This document shows positions 6,837-12,903 of a stretch of 15,124 bases of DNA, piece by piece. Numbering within the stretch: position 1 is the first letter of the stretch; the number at the start of each line of letters is the position of its first letter. A program made the translations under genes and the position numbers. The stretch spans positions 1-15,124 of the forward strand of contig URCS01000044.1 in NCBI GenBank assembly GCA_900546455.1, read 5' to 3'. The notes below the pieces were generated by a model. That model was given only the letters and a program-made list of their open reading frames with translations, ran no database searches and was not told the origin of the DNA. The stretch comes from an uncultured Collinsella sp. GTDB taxonomy: Bacteria > Actinomycetota > Coriobacteriia > Coriobacteriales > Coriobacteriaceae.

Positions 6837-8051
6837 TTAGCAAGTGGGATATTCGCCTTCCCAAACAATGCGGCGATACTGGTCGGGATCGGTGTCGCCC
6901 TCGGTGGAGAAGCAGAGCACGGAGCTCGTCTTGTCCAGGCCGATGAGCTCCTTGAGCTCGGCGTACTCGGGATCGAGCATGAGGGTCTCGACCAGGCCGG
7001 TGGTCACAGCGCCGGACTCGCCGGAGATGACGCGCGGGTCGCCCTTCTCGGGGGCGCCTAGGGTGCGCATGCCGCGAGCGGTGACCCAGTCGGGGCAGGA
7101 CACGAAGGCGGTAGCGTGGTTGCGCAGGATATCCCAGCCCAGGATATTGGGCTCGCCACAGCACAGGCCGGCCATGATGGAGGGCATGTCGCCGTCCACG
7201 ATGCGCGGGTCGCCGTCGCCGGCGGCAGCGCCCTTGTACAGGCAGGCGGCCGGAGCGCACTCGACCACGACGAAGGTGGGCGGGTTATCGGGATACAGGT
7301 TGGTGAAGTAGCCCACCACGGCGCCGGCGAGCGAACCCACGCCAGCCTGGACAAACACGTGCGTCGGGCGGTTGATGGCCATCTCGCGCAGCTGCTCGGC
7401 AGCCTCGGAAGCCATGGTGCCGTAACCCTCCATGATCCAGGACGGGATCTTCTCGTAGCCCTCCCAGGCGGTGTCCTGAACGATGACGCCGCGCTCGCAG
7501 GCATCGGCCTCGGCGGCGGCCATGCGCACGCACTCGTCGTAGTTGACCTCTTCGATGGTCACCGTGGCGCCCTCGGCCGCGATGTTATCGAAGCGGGGCT
7601 TGGTGGAACCCTTGGGCATGTGCACGACGGCCTTCTGGCCCAGCTTGTTGGCAGCCCATGCCACGCCGCGGCCATGGTTGCCGTCAGTGGCGGTAAAGAA
7701 GGTGGCCTGGCCAAAGTCCTTGGCAAGCTGATCGGAGGTCAGGTAGTCGAAGGTGCACTCGGCAACGTCCTTGCCGGTCTCGTCGGCAATGTAGTTGGCC
7801 ATGGCAAACGAACCGCCCAGGACCTTAAAGGCGTTGAGGCCAAAGCGATAGCTCTCGTCCTTAACGCACAGGTTGGACAGGCCCAGGCGCGCGGCCTGGC
7901 CATCCAGGCGGGCAAGCGGAGTGACGGTGTACTGGGGGAACGACTGGTGGAAGGCACGGGCCTTCTTCACGTGGTCGAGGCTCATGATTCCCAAGTGCTT
8001 GTCATCGCTCTTGGGCATCGTGTTGCCCGCCCACTGGATCTTATCGGCCAT
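6837..8051 (-). CDS. ygeX: 2,3-diaminopropionate ammonia-lyase
   Basis: 404 aa, matching the pyridoxal-phosphate (fold type II) diaminopropionate ammonia-lyase family, which converts 2,3-diaminopropionate to pyruvate and two ammonia. The Schiff-base lysine is K76 in GLNAFKVLGGSFA. The catalytic aspartate is D123 in TATDGNHGRG, and the phosphate-binding glycine loop is AGVGSLAGAVVG (about 246-257). The ATG at 8049-8051 has AAGGAG at good distance. It is the first gene of the ygeX-ygeY-ygeW series, and its promoter must lie in the 277-bp region shared with the divergent YheO-like regulator, where two palindromes are seen. It would deliver pyruvate and ammonia from the purine or ureide breakdown handled by its neighbours. 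Confidence 0.95.
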   Translation of the reverse strand: MADKIQWAGNTMPKSDDKHLGIMSLDHVKKARAFHQSFPQYTVTPLARLDGQAARLGLSNLCVKDESYRFGLNAFKVLGGSFAMANYIADETGKDVAECTFDYLTSDQLAKDFGQATFFTATDGNHGRGVAWAANKLGQKAVVHMPKGSTKPRFDNIAAEGATVTIEEVNYDECVRMAAAEADACERGVIVQDTAWEGYEKIPSWIMEGYGTMASEAAEQLREMAINRPTHVFVQAGVGSLAGAVVGYFTNLYPDNPPTFVVVECAPAACLYKGAAAGDGDPRIVDGDMPSIMAGLCCGEPNILGWDILRNHATAFVSCPDWVTARGMRTLGAPEKGDPRVISGESGAVTTGLVETLMLDPEYAELKELIGLDKTSSVLCFSTEGDTDPDQYRRIVWEGEYPTC

Positions 8052-8143
8052 ACGGTGAACTCCTTAAGTCCTCTCTTGCCGGCCCCCGCATACGCGTTTC
8101 AGCCCATTCCCATTCATACGACTGAACTTTTATGTGGATGCCA

Positions 8144-8158
8144 AACAAAAAGTTTGTT
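8144..8158. promoter_or_regulatory. Candidate operator 1 (AACAAA-N3-TTTGTT)
   Basis: AACAAA AAG TTTGTT is a perfect 6-bp inverted repeat with a 3-base centre, 93 bases upstream of the ygeX ATG. A near copy lies 51 bp away (8195-8209). Paired, similarly built sites between a regulator and its divergent target suggest dimer binding, most simply by the YheO-like protein. Confidence 0.5.
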
Positions 8159-8194
8159 AGTAATGTTCTATCACACTTTTTGGTTGGTATACCT

Positions 8195-8209
8195 AACGAA
8201 TTGTTTGTT
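8195..8209. promoter_or_regulatory. Candidate operator 2 (AACGAA-N3-TTTGTT)
   Basis: AACGAA TTG TTTGTT has the same layout as the site at 8144-8158, with one mismatch between its arms. The centre-to-centre distance of 51 bp is near five helical turns, so both sites face the same side of the DNA. An 8-bp palindrome GGTATACC lies just to its left. Confidence 0.45.
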
Positions 8210-8328
8210 GCCGCAATCGGTACTTTTTCGCCGCCGAACGGTCATGAATTGCCTTGTTGATGGATTTGTTTGCGGTCATGTGTGGTTTATGGCACAGTGA
8301 GCCCAAACTAATTTTTAGGAAGGCACCT

Positions 8329-8982
8329 ATGACCCCCGCACAGATTGAGTTTTATAAGCGCCTTGCACACGGCCTGGCGCTCCAATTTGGCCCCAACTGC
8401 GAAATCGTCGTCCACGATCTGGAGACCGAGGATGTGGACCACTCCATCGTAGTGATCGAAAACGGCCACGTCAGCGGACGCAAACTGGGTGACGGCCCCA
8501 GCCATATCGTGTTTGAGTCCATGCACGAGGGCGCCACCGACGTACACGACCGCGAGCCATACCTCACCAAAACCACCGATGGCAAGCTGCTCAAGTCCTC
8601 GACGATCTTTATCCGCAACGATGAGGGCAAACCCGTCGGCATTTTGGGCATCAACTTTGACATTACGCTTATGAAGGCTTTTGAGCGTTCGCTCGACGCC
8701 TTTACCGGCACCGGCGGCACGGGCTATACCGAGCCCGAGCCTATTACCAAGAACATCGGCGACCTGCTCGAGGACCTGCTGCACGAGTGCGAGCAGTTTG
8801 TGGGCAAGCCCGCGGCACTCATGACCAAAGACGAGCGCATTCGTGCCATTGGCTACCTCGACCGTCGCGGCGCCTTTCTCATTTCCAAGTCGAGCGAGCG
8901 CGCCTGCGAGTTCTTTGGCATCTCCAAGTACAGCTTCTATAGCTACCTCAATGAGGCCAAGGCGGCGGCCGGCGACAAGTAG
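8329..8982 (+). CDS. YheO-like PAS domain / helix-turn-helix transcriptional regulator
   Basis: 217 aa. The start is placed at ATG 8329 because AGGAAGG lies 6 bases upstream; an in-frame ATG at 8254 would add 25 unrelated residues. Residues about 5-115 form a YheO-like PAS domain (opening ..IEFYKRLAHGLALQFGPN, with CEIVVHDL and the NDEGKPVGILGINFD segment), which probably senses a small molecule. Residues about 155-213 hold the C-terminal helix-turn-helix of the same family (YLDRRGAFLISKSSERACEF followed by a FGISKYSFYSYL recognition helix). It diverges from ygeX, so it likely activates or represses the diaminopropionate/purine cluster in response to an intermediate. Whether it activates or represses cannot be seen. 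Confidence 0.88.
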   Translation: MTPAQIEFYKRLAHGLALQFGPNCEIVVHDLETEDVDHSIVVIENGHVSGRKLGDGPSHIVFESMHEGATDVHDREPYLTKTTDGKLLKSSTIFIRNDEGKPVGILGINFDITLMKAFERSLDAFTGTGGTGYTEPEPITKNIGDLLEDLLHECEQFVGKPAALMTKDERIRAIGYLDRRGAFLISKSSERACEFFGISKYSFYSYLNEAKAAAGDK

Positions 8983-8984
8983 GT

Positions 8985-9022
8985 ACTCGCCCGGATTGCC
9001 CCTCCCCCTTTTGGGTGCGAGT
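8985..9022 (+). terminator. Weak hairpin after the regulator gene
   Basis: ACTCGC (8985-8990) pairs with GCGAGT (9017-9022), with two further G-C pairs possible across a bulge. It starts two bases after the regulator stop. The loop is long and no T run follows, so termination here is uncertain. Confidence 0.3.
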
Positions 9023-9066
9023 TCTGGAAAGCACGAATCCAAGACCGGGCCGCTTGGGAAGTTCCA

Positions 9067-9072
9067 TATAAT
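9067..9072 (+). promoter_or_regulatory. Candidate -10 box of the 9107 gene
   Basis: Perfect TATAAT 40 bases before the ATG at 9107, giving a leader of about 30 bases that contains the GAAAGGA ribosome binding site (9091-9097). No convincing -35 hexamer is seen at the expected distance. Confidence 0.45.
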
Positions 9073-9106
9073 CGATGTCATTAGTATTTCGAAAGGATGG
9101 AACAGA

Positions 9107-10093
9107 ATGGCGTTGAGCAAGGCATCATGCACCGGTCGCGGATTGATTCCGGCAATTGGTGGACATGTGCACCGCATGTTCGATGAGGGTGAAGACGATC
9201 TGTTTTCGCTAAGCCTTGACGACGTGATGGATGATCGCCCGTGGACCGCCGACGAACTCATGGGCGGCGGGGCTCGCCCGTCAAGCCCCGATCCCACACT
9301 TGCGCCTAAGCCCGTATCTGTGCCGACTCCTGCGCAGTCGCCTGTTTCGACGCCAGCGCCTACGCCCGCACCCACTTCGGCGCCCACGCCCGCTCCCCGC
9401 CCCGCAAGCGACCCGTCCGAGACTGCGGCATTTCTCGCTGCAGCGACGCAGGGCAAATCGGCCGACAGCACCGTTATGTACAGCGCCCAGCAGTTGCCTG
9501 TTCCTGCGGCACGCAAGCCTCCGGTCGCAAGGCTCGATGAGCCCGTTGCCCATCAGGTTGCCTACGATTCCTGGGCTGCAGCCGATCTGGATGAGACCTC
9601 TACCGGCATGCCGGCGCTCGATGTTCCAGTTAACCCGCTTTTTGCCGCCAACACGAGCGCCGCGGACTATGAGGGCGGTGCGGCATATTCCGATTATTCC
9701 GATGGCTATGCTGGCAACGGTCGCATCGAGACCGAGGATTATGACACCGCATCGAGCGATTATCTCAACGATCCGTACGCTGCCACGCCTGCACCGGAAT
9801 ATGACCCGGAGGCCGCGCCCGCACCGGCATATACCAAAAGCACGGGCGAAGAGCGCTTCGCCGATTATTACGCCGAGGAAAAGGCGCTGCGTTTCTCGGA
9901 ATTTCCGCAGGCAGTCAAGGTTGCCTTTATCGCCATTATCATTGCCCTGCTCGGCGTCATTGCGTTTGAGGGATTCCAGCTGTTCCGCGGCCCCACCCAA
10001 GCGGAGTCGGAGACCCAGCAAAAAGAGGACGATAACCAGTACCTGGACATCAACACCCTCAAGGGCGACCCCAACGACGGAGACGACGAGTAG
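9107..10093 (+). CDS. Unrecognised single-pass membrane protein with Pro/Ala-rich acidic N-terminal region
   Basis: 328 aa, not recognised. The start at ATG 9107 is supported by GAAAGGA nine bases upstream; the open frame extends further left but overlaps the regulator gene. Visible parts are an N-terminal segment (about 1-52) with an acidic stretch around FDEGEDDLFSLSLDDVMDD, then a low-complexity region of alternating Pro, Ala and Thr (about 53-100). A Tyr/Asp/Ala-rich acidic region follows (about 170-260). One membrane helix comes at about 270-293 (VAFIAIIIALLGVIAF), then a 35-residue charged tail. Basic residues before the helix suggest the long N-terminal part is cytoplasmic and the short tail outside. 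It may be a scaffold or signalling anchor in the envelope, but nothing shows a specific function. It has its own promoter and terminator and is probably a single-gene unit. Confidence 0.8.
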   Translation: MALSKASCTGRGLIPAIGGHVHRMFDEGEDDLFSLSLDDVMDDRPWTADELMGGGARPSSPDPTLAPKPVSVPTPAQSPVSTPAPTPAPTSAPTPAPRPASDPSETAAFLAAATQGKSADSTVMYSAQQLPVPAARKPPVARLDEPVAHQVAYDSWAAADLDETSTGMPALDVPVNPLFAANTSAADYEGGAAYSDYSDGYAGNGRIETEDYDTASSDYLNDPYAATPAPEYDPEAAPAPAYTKSTGEERFADYYAEEKALRFSEFPQAVKVAFIAIIIALLGVIAFEGFQLFRGPTQAESETQQKEDDNQYLDINTLKGDPNDGDDE

Positions 10094-10126
10094 CGAGAGC
10101 TGAAGGCGGCCGCAGGATCCCGCATC

Positions 10127-10152
10127 CAGCACCGGCTTCTAAGTGCTGTTTT
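10127..10152 (+). terminator. Terminator after the 9107 membrane protein gene
   Basis: CAGCAC (10127-10132) and GTGCTG (10143-10148) form a perfect 6-bp stem with a 10-base loop, followed at once by TTTTG. It lies 34 bases after the stop codon. Confidence 0.55.
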
Positions 10153-10163
10153 GTCATCCAGCC

Positions 10164-10207
10164 ACACTTTTCCGAAGTTTTAAGGTGCCTATTTCGACAC
10201 TTTTCCG
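10164..10207. repeat. Pair of short direct repeats ahead of the 10231 gene
   Basis: ACACTTTTCCG occurs at 10164-10174 and again at 10197-10207, 33 bp apart, each followed within four bases by TTTTA. The second copy runs into TATACT (10213-10218), a reasonable -10 box for the gene at 10231. They could be tandem binding sites about three helical turns apart, or the remains of a repeated promoter element. Confidence 0.5.
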
Positions 10208-10230
10208 GATTTTATACTCTGTCCCTCCAG

Positions 10231-10524
10231 ATGCGCTTTACGGTGCAGGCATTGGAAGAAGGGCCATGTGCCGCTGGCGGCCCACATGTTCTGCAGATCA
10301 AGCTGCTCGGAGACGATTCGCGCGAGCCATCTAGCTGGAAGCTCTTCGCCGACGGCGCGTGCGTTGCGGACGGATCCGGCGCCTTTGCCCGCGAGTGCTT
10401 CTGCGAGGGCGCCGAGGTGTTTTTGGACCTGTGCCGAGATGCCGTCGAGGCTGCCGAGCTGCGTCAATGGAGCCAGAGGGAATACGAGCTGCTGAGCGCC
10501 GCGCGTGGGGTTGCTATGGCGTAA
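10231..10524 (+). CDS. Small unknown protein, paralogue of the pseudogene at 12167
   Basis: 97 aa, family not recognised. It is soluble and acidic, with a cysteine pair in CFCEGAEVFLDLC (about 57-69) and a C-terminal helical segment WSQREYELLSAARG. That it codes is supported by a second copy about 1.85 kb to the right. Over 178 aligned bases I count 29 differences with no gap, and about 15 of the 24 changed codons are synonymous, as expected for a protein kept by selection. There is no clear ribosome binding site before ATG 10231; TATACT at 10213-10218 would give a nearly leaderless mRNA, so the start is uncertain. It converges on abiEii with 22 bases between the stops. The second copy is cut off at the 5' side, so this one is the fuller form. 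Confidence 0.6.
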   Translation: MRFTVQALEEGPCAAGGPHVLQIKLLGDDSREPSSWKLFADGACVADGSGAFARECFCEGAEVFLDLCRDAVEAAELRQWSQREYELLSAARGVAMA

Positions 10525-10546
10525 GCGAGAGATCTCAGCAGTGTTA

Positions 10547-11380
10547 CTAACGAGCAGAATCGATTTTTGCAATCAAATCGTTCGCCCATGCCACGGCATC
10601 ATCGACAGTCGGCAAAACGTTAAGTCCTTCCGCCTGGGAGAAATACAGTGAGTCCCAGCCCACTCCCCTCGAGATCATTGGAGGCCACTCCTGCTCCGCA
10701 CGATACGTAAAGAGTCTGATACAAACCTCTCGAGTTTTTAGGTAATCAATTTCCCCGTTGGAAATTGCAATCTGGAGATCTATCAGATCATGGGCGCGCT
10801 CGCTGCCGGGGCTGCTCGCAGCATGAAGTTTCTGGGCAATCTGATGCTCGAGCCTCATGCACGGAACCGGCCCCGGTTCGGGAAACCCGAGACCTTTCAA
10901 TATTGCCGCAGCTTCAGGCGAGGAAACCATATCGGGATCGTCGGCGTCGCCGATTTCGTTATGACCGACCTCAAGCGGCAGCGTCATCCACGATTTACCA
11001 TTGTAGGCAATCTTGATTTCGAACGGACGCATGACGTAAGCAGTTGGAATTCCCTTCGGAGATGCGGGCTCCCTCGGAACAATGGCACCCGAGAATCCGT
11101 TCCAGCCTATAGTGAGCGAATCTTCAAGCTTCGTCATGTAATCGTTCAGTGAGGATGCCCTAGCGGTATCGAGGTCGCGCGAGAACCGCGTGACATCCTT
11201 CCCAAAGCGAATCTTCAGGGCATTTCCACCCTTTGCGGCTCCATCGGGTAGCATCTGCCCAACAACAACGGCCGCAATGAGCCTTTTAACACGGCCCGGT
11301 TCTTCGCCCAAATCAGTGCAGAGTCGGTCTATCGCTATGTCAAGGTTACGTCTGCTGGTTGGCTTCTTGACTTCCTTCAC
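10547..11380 (-). CDS. abiEii: AbiEii/AbiGii-family nucleotidyltransferase toxin
   Basis: 277 aa, starting with GTG (complement of 11378-11380), which overlaps the abiEi TGA by four bases; GGAG stands about seven bases upstream. The nucleotidyltransferase core is plain: KGGNAL (50-55), then R65, S67, D69 and D71 in TRFSRDLDTA, the GS-DxD-type metal and nucleotide site. Further on come K184 in EHQIAQKLHA and R195/D198/D201 in ERAHDLIDLQ, the remaining conserved motifs. AbiEii proteins are the toxins of the AbiE (type IV) toxin-antitoxin systems that abort phage infection, and related enzymes transfer nucleotides to RNA. All motif residues are present, so the toxin looks active. It forms a two-gene operon with abiEi. 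Confidence 0.92.
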   Translation of the reverse strand: MKEVKKPTSRRNLDIAIDRLCTDLGEEPGRVKRLIAAVVVGQMLPDGAAKGGNALKIRFGKDVTRFSRDLDTARASSLNDYMTKLEDSLTIGWNGFSGAIVPREPASPKGIPTAYVMRPFEIKIAYNGKSWMTLPLEVGHNEIGDADDPDMVSSPEAAAILKGLGFPEPGPVPCMRLEHQIAQKLHAASSPGSERAHDLIDLQIAISNGEIDYLKTREVCIRLFTYRAEQEWPPMISRGVGWDSLYFSQAEGLNVLPTVDDAVAWANDLIAKIDSAR

Positions 11381-11904
11381 GACAGCTCCTTCATCAGTCT
11401 CTCATGCTCATTGGAGGTAATAAGGCCCTCGGCTTGAGCGTGCTTGGTTGCCTCGATGAGGCGTTCGGTCATAACGGACCCCTTACAAGCCTCAATCGCA
11501 TCAGCAACGCATTGAGAAGGGATTCCTTCATAGAACGTCGTTTTCGCATTCTCTGGAGCGGGCACTGTTTTTACCCAAGCTGGCAGTTTGCGGCGAATAC
11601 GCTTTGGTGTTGCCACGGTCACGGCACGAGGATCAACAAGTGCAAGTGCATGCATAGAAAGCACTGATTCGCCCCACAGGAAACCCTCGTCACCAACAAG
11701 AGCCACTGCCTCCGCAAAGACGTCACGGGGCGTCGGAACCCATTGGGTGAGCTTGTACACTCCATGTCCTCGGCGCATCAATTTCCCAGTGGCACACCAT
11801 CGGCTCAGTTCTCCGGTGGTTACGCCAATCTCGCGTGCCTGCGCAGCAGTCACGATGCCGTAGCCATCTGCCGCCAGTTCGAATATTTCATCAAAGTGTT
11901 TCAT
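11377..11904 (-). CDS. abiEi: AbiEi-family antitoxin / autorepressor
   Basis: 175 aa. Residues about 1-52 form the winged helix-turn-helix of AbiEi antitoxins (IVTAAQAREIGVTTGELSRW with a GKLMRRGHGVYKL wing). The rest is the C-terminal antitoxin domain, including FLWGESVLSMHAL (about 75-87) and PKRIRRKLP. AbiEi represses its own operon and counters AbiEii. It is first in the operon and overlaps abiEii by four bases. The ATG (complement of 11902-11904) has no ribosome binding site, and it lies within an inverted repeat. The DNA-binding domain begins immediately after it, so a later start is unlikely; a leaderless transcript is the simplest explanation. Confidence 0.9.
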   Translation of the reverse strand: MKHFDEIFELAADGYGIVTAAQAREIGVTTGELSRWCATGKLMRRGHGVYKLTQWVPTPRDVFAEAVALVGDEGFLWGESVLSMHALALVDPRAVTVATPKRIRRKLPAWVKTVPAPENAKTTFYEGIPSQCVADAIEACKGSVMTERLIEATKHAQAEGLITSNEHERLMKELS

Positions 11905-11940
11905 GTCAAAAGACTAACACTTTTGTATGTCTTTTGACAT
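11903..11940 (-). promoter_or_regulatory. Inverted-repeat operator and probable promoter of abiE
   Basis: ATGTCAAAAGAC (11903-11914) and GTCTTTTGACAT (11929-11940) are perfect 12-base reverse complements separated by 14 bases. The inner arm covers the abiEi start codon. AbiEi proteins are known to bind inverted repeats in their own promoter, so this is the likely autoregulatory operator. On the minus strand TGTCAA and TAGTCT, 17 bases apart, could be the -35 and -10 boxes, which would place transcription start at or next to the ATG. Confidence 0.75.
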
Positions 11941-12104
11941 AGACATGGTCTTAATCAAGCATTAGAGATCTATTTAAATTCGTATAGCATTGCAATCGCC
12001 CTCTCTGAATTCGAAGCCCGCGCCGACAGCATGCGGAACTAAAAAGTACCGGCAAGAACGATATCGAATGAAATCGCTCCCGCTGGCATATATCTTACCA
12101 TATA

Positions 12105-12122
12105 AACGAACACGTGTTCGTT
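12105..12122. promoter_or_regulatory. Perfect LexA-type SOS box
   Basis: AACGAACAC-GTGTTCGTT is an 18-bp perfect palindrome containing CGAACACGTGTTCG (12107-12120), which fits the Gram-positive/actinobacterial LexA consensus CGAAC-N4-GTTCG exactly. TATAAA (12101-12106) next to it could be the -10 box of the repressed promoter. No intact gene follows on either side within a normal distance: to the right is the truncated pseudogene at 12167, to the left the abiE operator region. Confidence 0.7.
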
Positions 12123-12166
12123 CTCATCAATTATCGATTTATCACACGCCCGCTTTAGCCGCTGCC

Positions 12167-12429
12167 CGCGCGAATCGTCTAGCCGATAGCTCTTCGCCGA
12201 CAGCGCGTGCATCGCAAGCGGCTCGGGTACCTTTGACCGCGAGTGCTTCTGCGAGGGCGCCGAGGTGTTCCTGGACCTGTGCCGCGACGCCGCGCACGCG
12301 GCCGAGCTGCACCAGTGGAGCCAAAGGGAGTACGAGCTGCTGAGTGCCGCGCGCGGGATTGCAATGGTTTGGAAACAGAGCGGTGGCGTTATCGAACTGT
12401 CGGCGCCGCCGCCTCACCAATTAGGCTGA
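12167..12429 (+). pseudogene. Truncated second copy of the 10231 small gene
   Basis: From 12167 to about 12367 the sequence aligns without gaps to 10319-10519 (constant offset 1848), with 149 of 178 identical bases in the best part. The first third of the gene is missing. A TAG at 12187-12189 replaces a lysine codon of the intact copy. Beyond ATGG at 12364-12367 similarity ends and the frame continues through unrelated codons to TGA at 12427-12429. Most base changes inside the aligned part are synonymous, so the copy diverged while still under selection and was broken later. It lies on the far side of the abiE operon from its paralogue. Confidence 0.75.
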
Positions 12430-12545
12430 AAGCAATCCACTCCACGTGAGCTCTGCAAGTATCTCCCAACCGCCGAACACTCACCGATCGCCATCGATCG
12501 TTCCCCAATCAGCCGGCAACTGAATCAGCGGCACAGGGTGTAAGG

Positions 12546-12551
12546 TAAAAT
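12546..12551 (+). promoter_or_regulatory. Candidate -10 box of the 12589 operon
   Basis: TAAAAT lies 43 bases before the ATG at 12589 and would give a leader of about 30 bases holding the AAGGAG site. The -35 region is not convincing. The remainder of 12430-12545 shows only a CGATCG..CGATCG pair (12485-12500) and no gene. Confidence 0.3.
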
Positions 12552-12588
12552 GTGTAAACGGATTCAATCATTGCCAAGGAGCGAGTCG

Positions 12589-12888
12589 ATGGGATCATTT
12601 TTCAACAAAGCACTCCAGTTCCTGAGCAAGAACTGGAAGAGAATCGTCACATCACTTGGCACCCTTGCTGCGGGCCTCTTCCTCGGAAAAAGCCTAGAGA
12701 AGCACGAAGCAGAGAAAGAGTTTTCGAAGCTCCAAAAAGTAATCAGGAAGCAAGAAGCCAAACTCATAGCGCTTGAGTCAATACAGAAGAAAAGTTTCAG
12801 CGATCAAAGAAAGATACGAGAACTCAAAACAAAAATTAGAAAGCTCGAGACGCAGAAGGATTCGCTTTCAAAACCGCCAAGGAACTAG
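12589..12888 (+). CDS. Unrecognised 99-aa membrane-anchored coiled-coil protein
   Basis: The start is placed at ATG 12589, with AAGGAG seven bases before it (12576-12581); an in-frame ATG at 12550 has no such site. Residues about 19-36 (IVTSLGTLAAGLFLGKSL) form a single hydrophobic helix after a short basic-aromatic head. Residues about 38-95 are highly charged, Lys/Glu/Leu-rich and heptad-like, so a long coiled coil is expected to project from the membrane. The family is not recognised. The next gene starts 15 bases after the stop, so the two form an operon and their products may interact. Base composition is more AT-rich than in the yge cluster, consistent with acquisition by transfer. Confidence 0.75.
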   Translation: MGSFFNKALQFLSKNWKRIVTSLGTLAAGLFLGKSLEKHEAEKEFSKLQKVIRKQEAKLIALESIQKKSFSDQRKIRELKTKIRKLETQKDSLSKPPRN

Positions 12889-12903
12889 GTTGAGAGATCT
12901 CCA

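Noticed and set aside
7116..8300. 394-codon plus-strand frame over ygeX
   Set aside because: Antisense to diaminopropionate ammonia-lyase, no ribosome binding site, low-complexity composition.
8308..9516. 402-codon minus-strand frame over the regulator and the membrane protein gene
   Set aside because: Runs antisense across two plus-strand genes with good starts, with a Gly/Ala/Val-repetitive translation.
11938..12042. Short plus-strand frame ending ALSEFEARADSMRN
   Set aside because: The last 14 codons have coding-like composition and could be the 3' scrap of a lost gene, but it is too short and has no start or recognisable homology, so it is not listed as a feature.
11990..12343. 117-codon plus-strand frame across the SOS box
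   Set aside because: It is out of frame with the homologous pseudogene copy at 12167 and reads through the SOS palindrome; composition is of a shadow frame.
10527..12899. GAGAGATCTC at 10527-10536 and again at 12890-12899
   Set aside because: A 10-base match containing a BglII-type palindrome seen twice in 2.4 kb; neither context nor flanks agree, so chance is likely.
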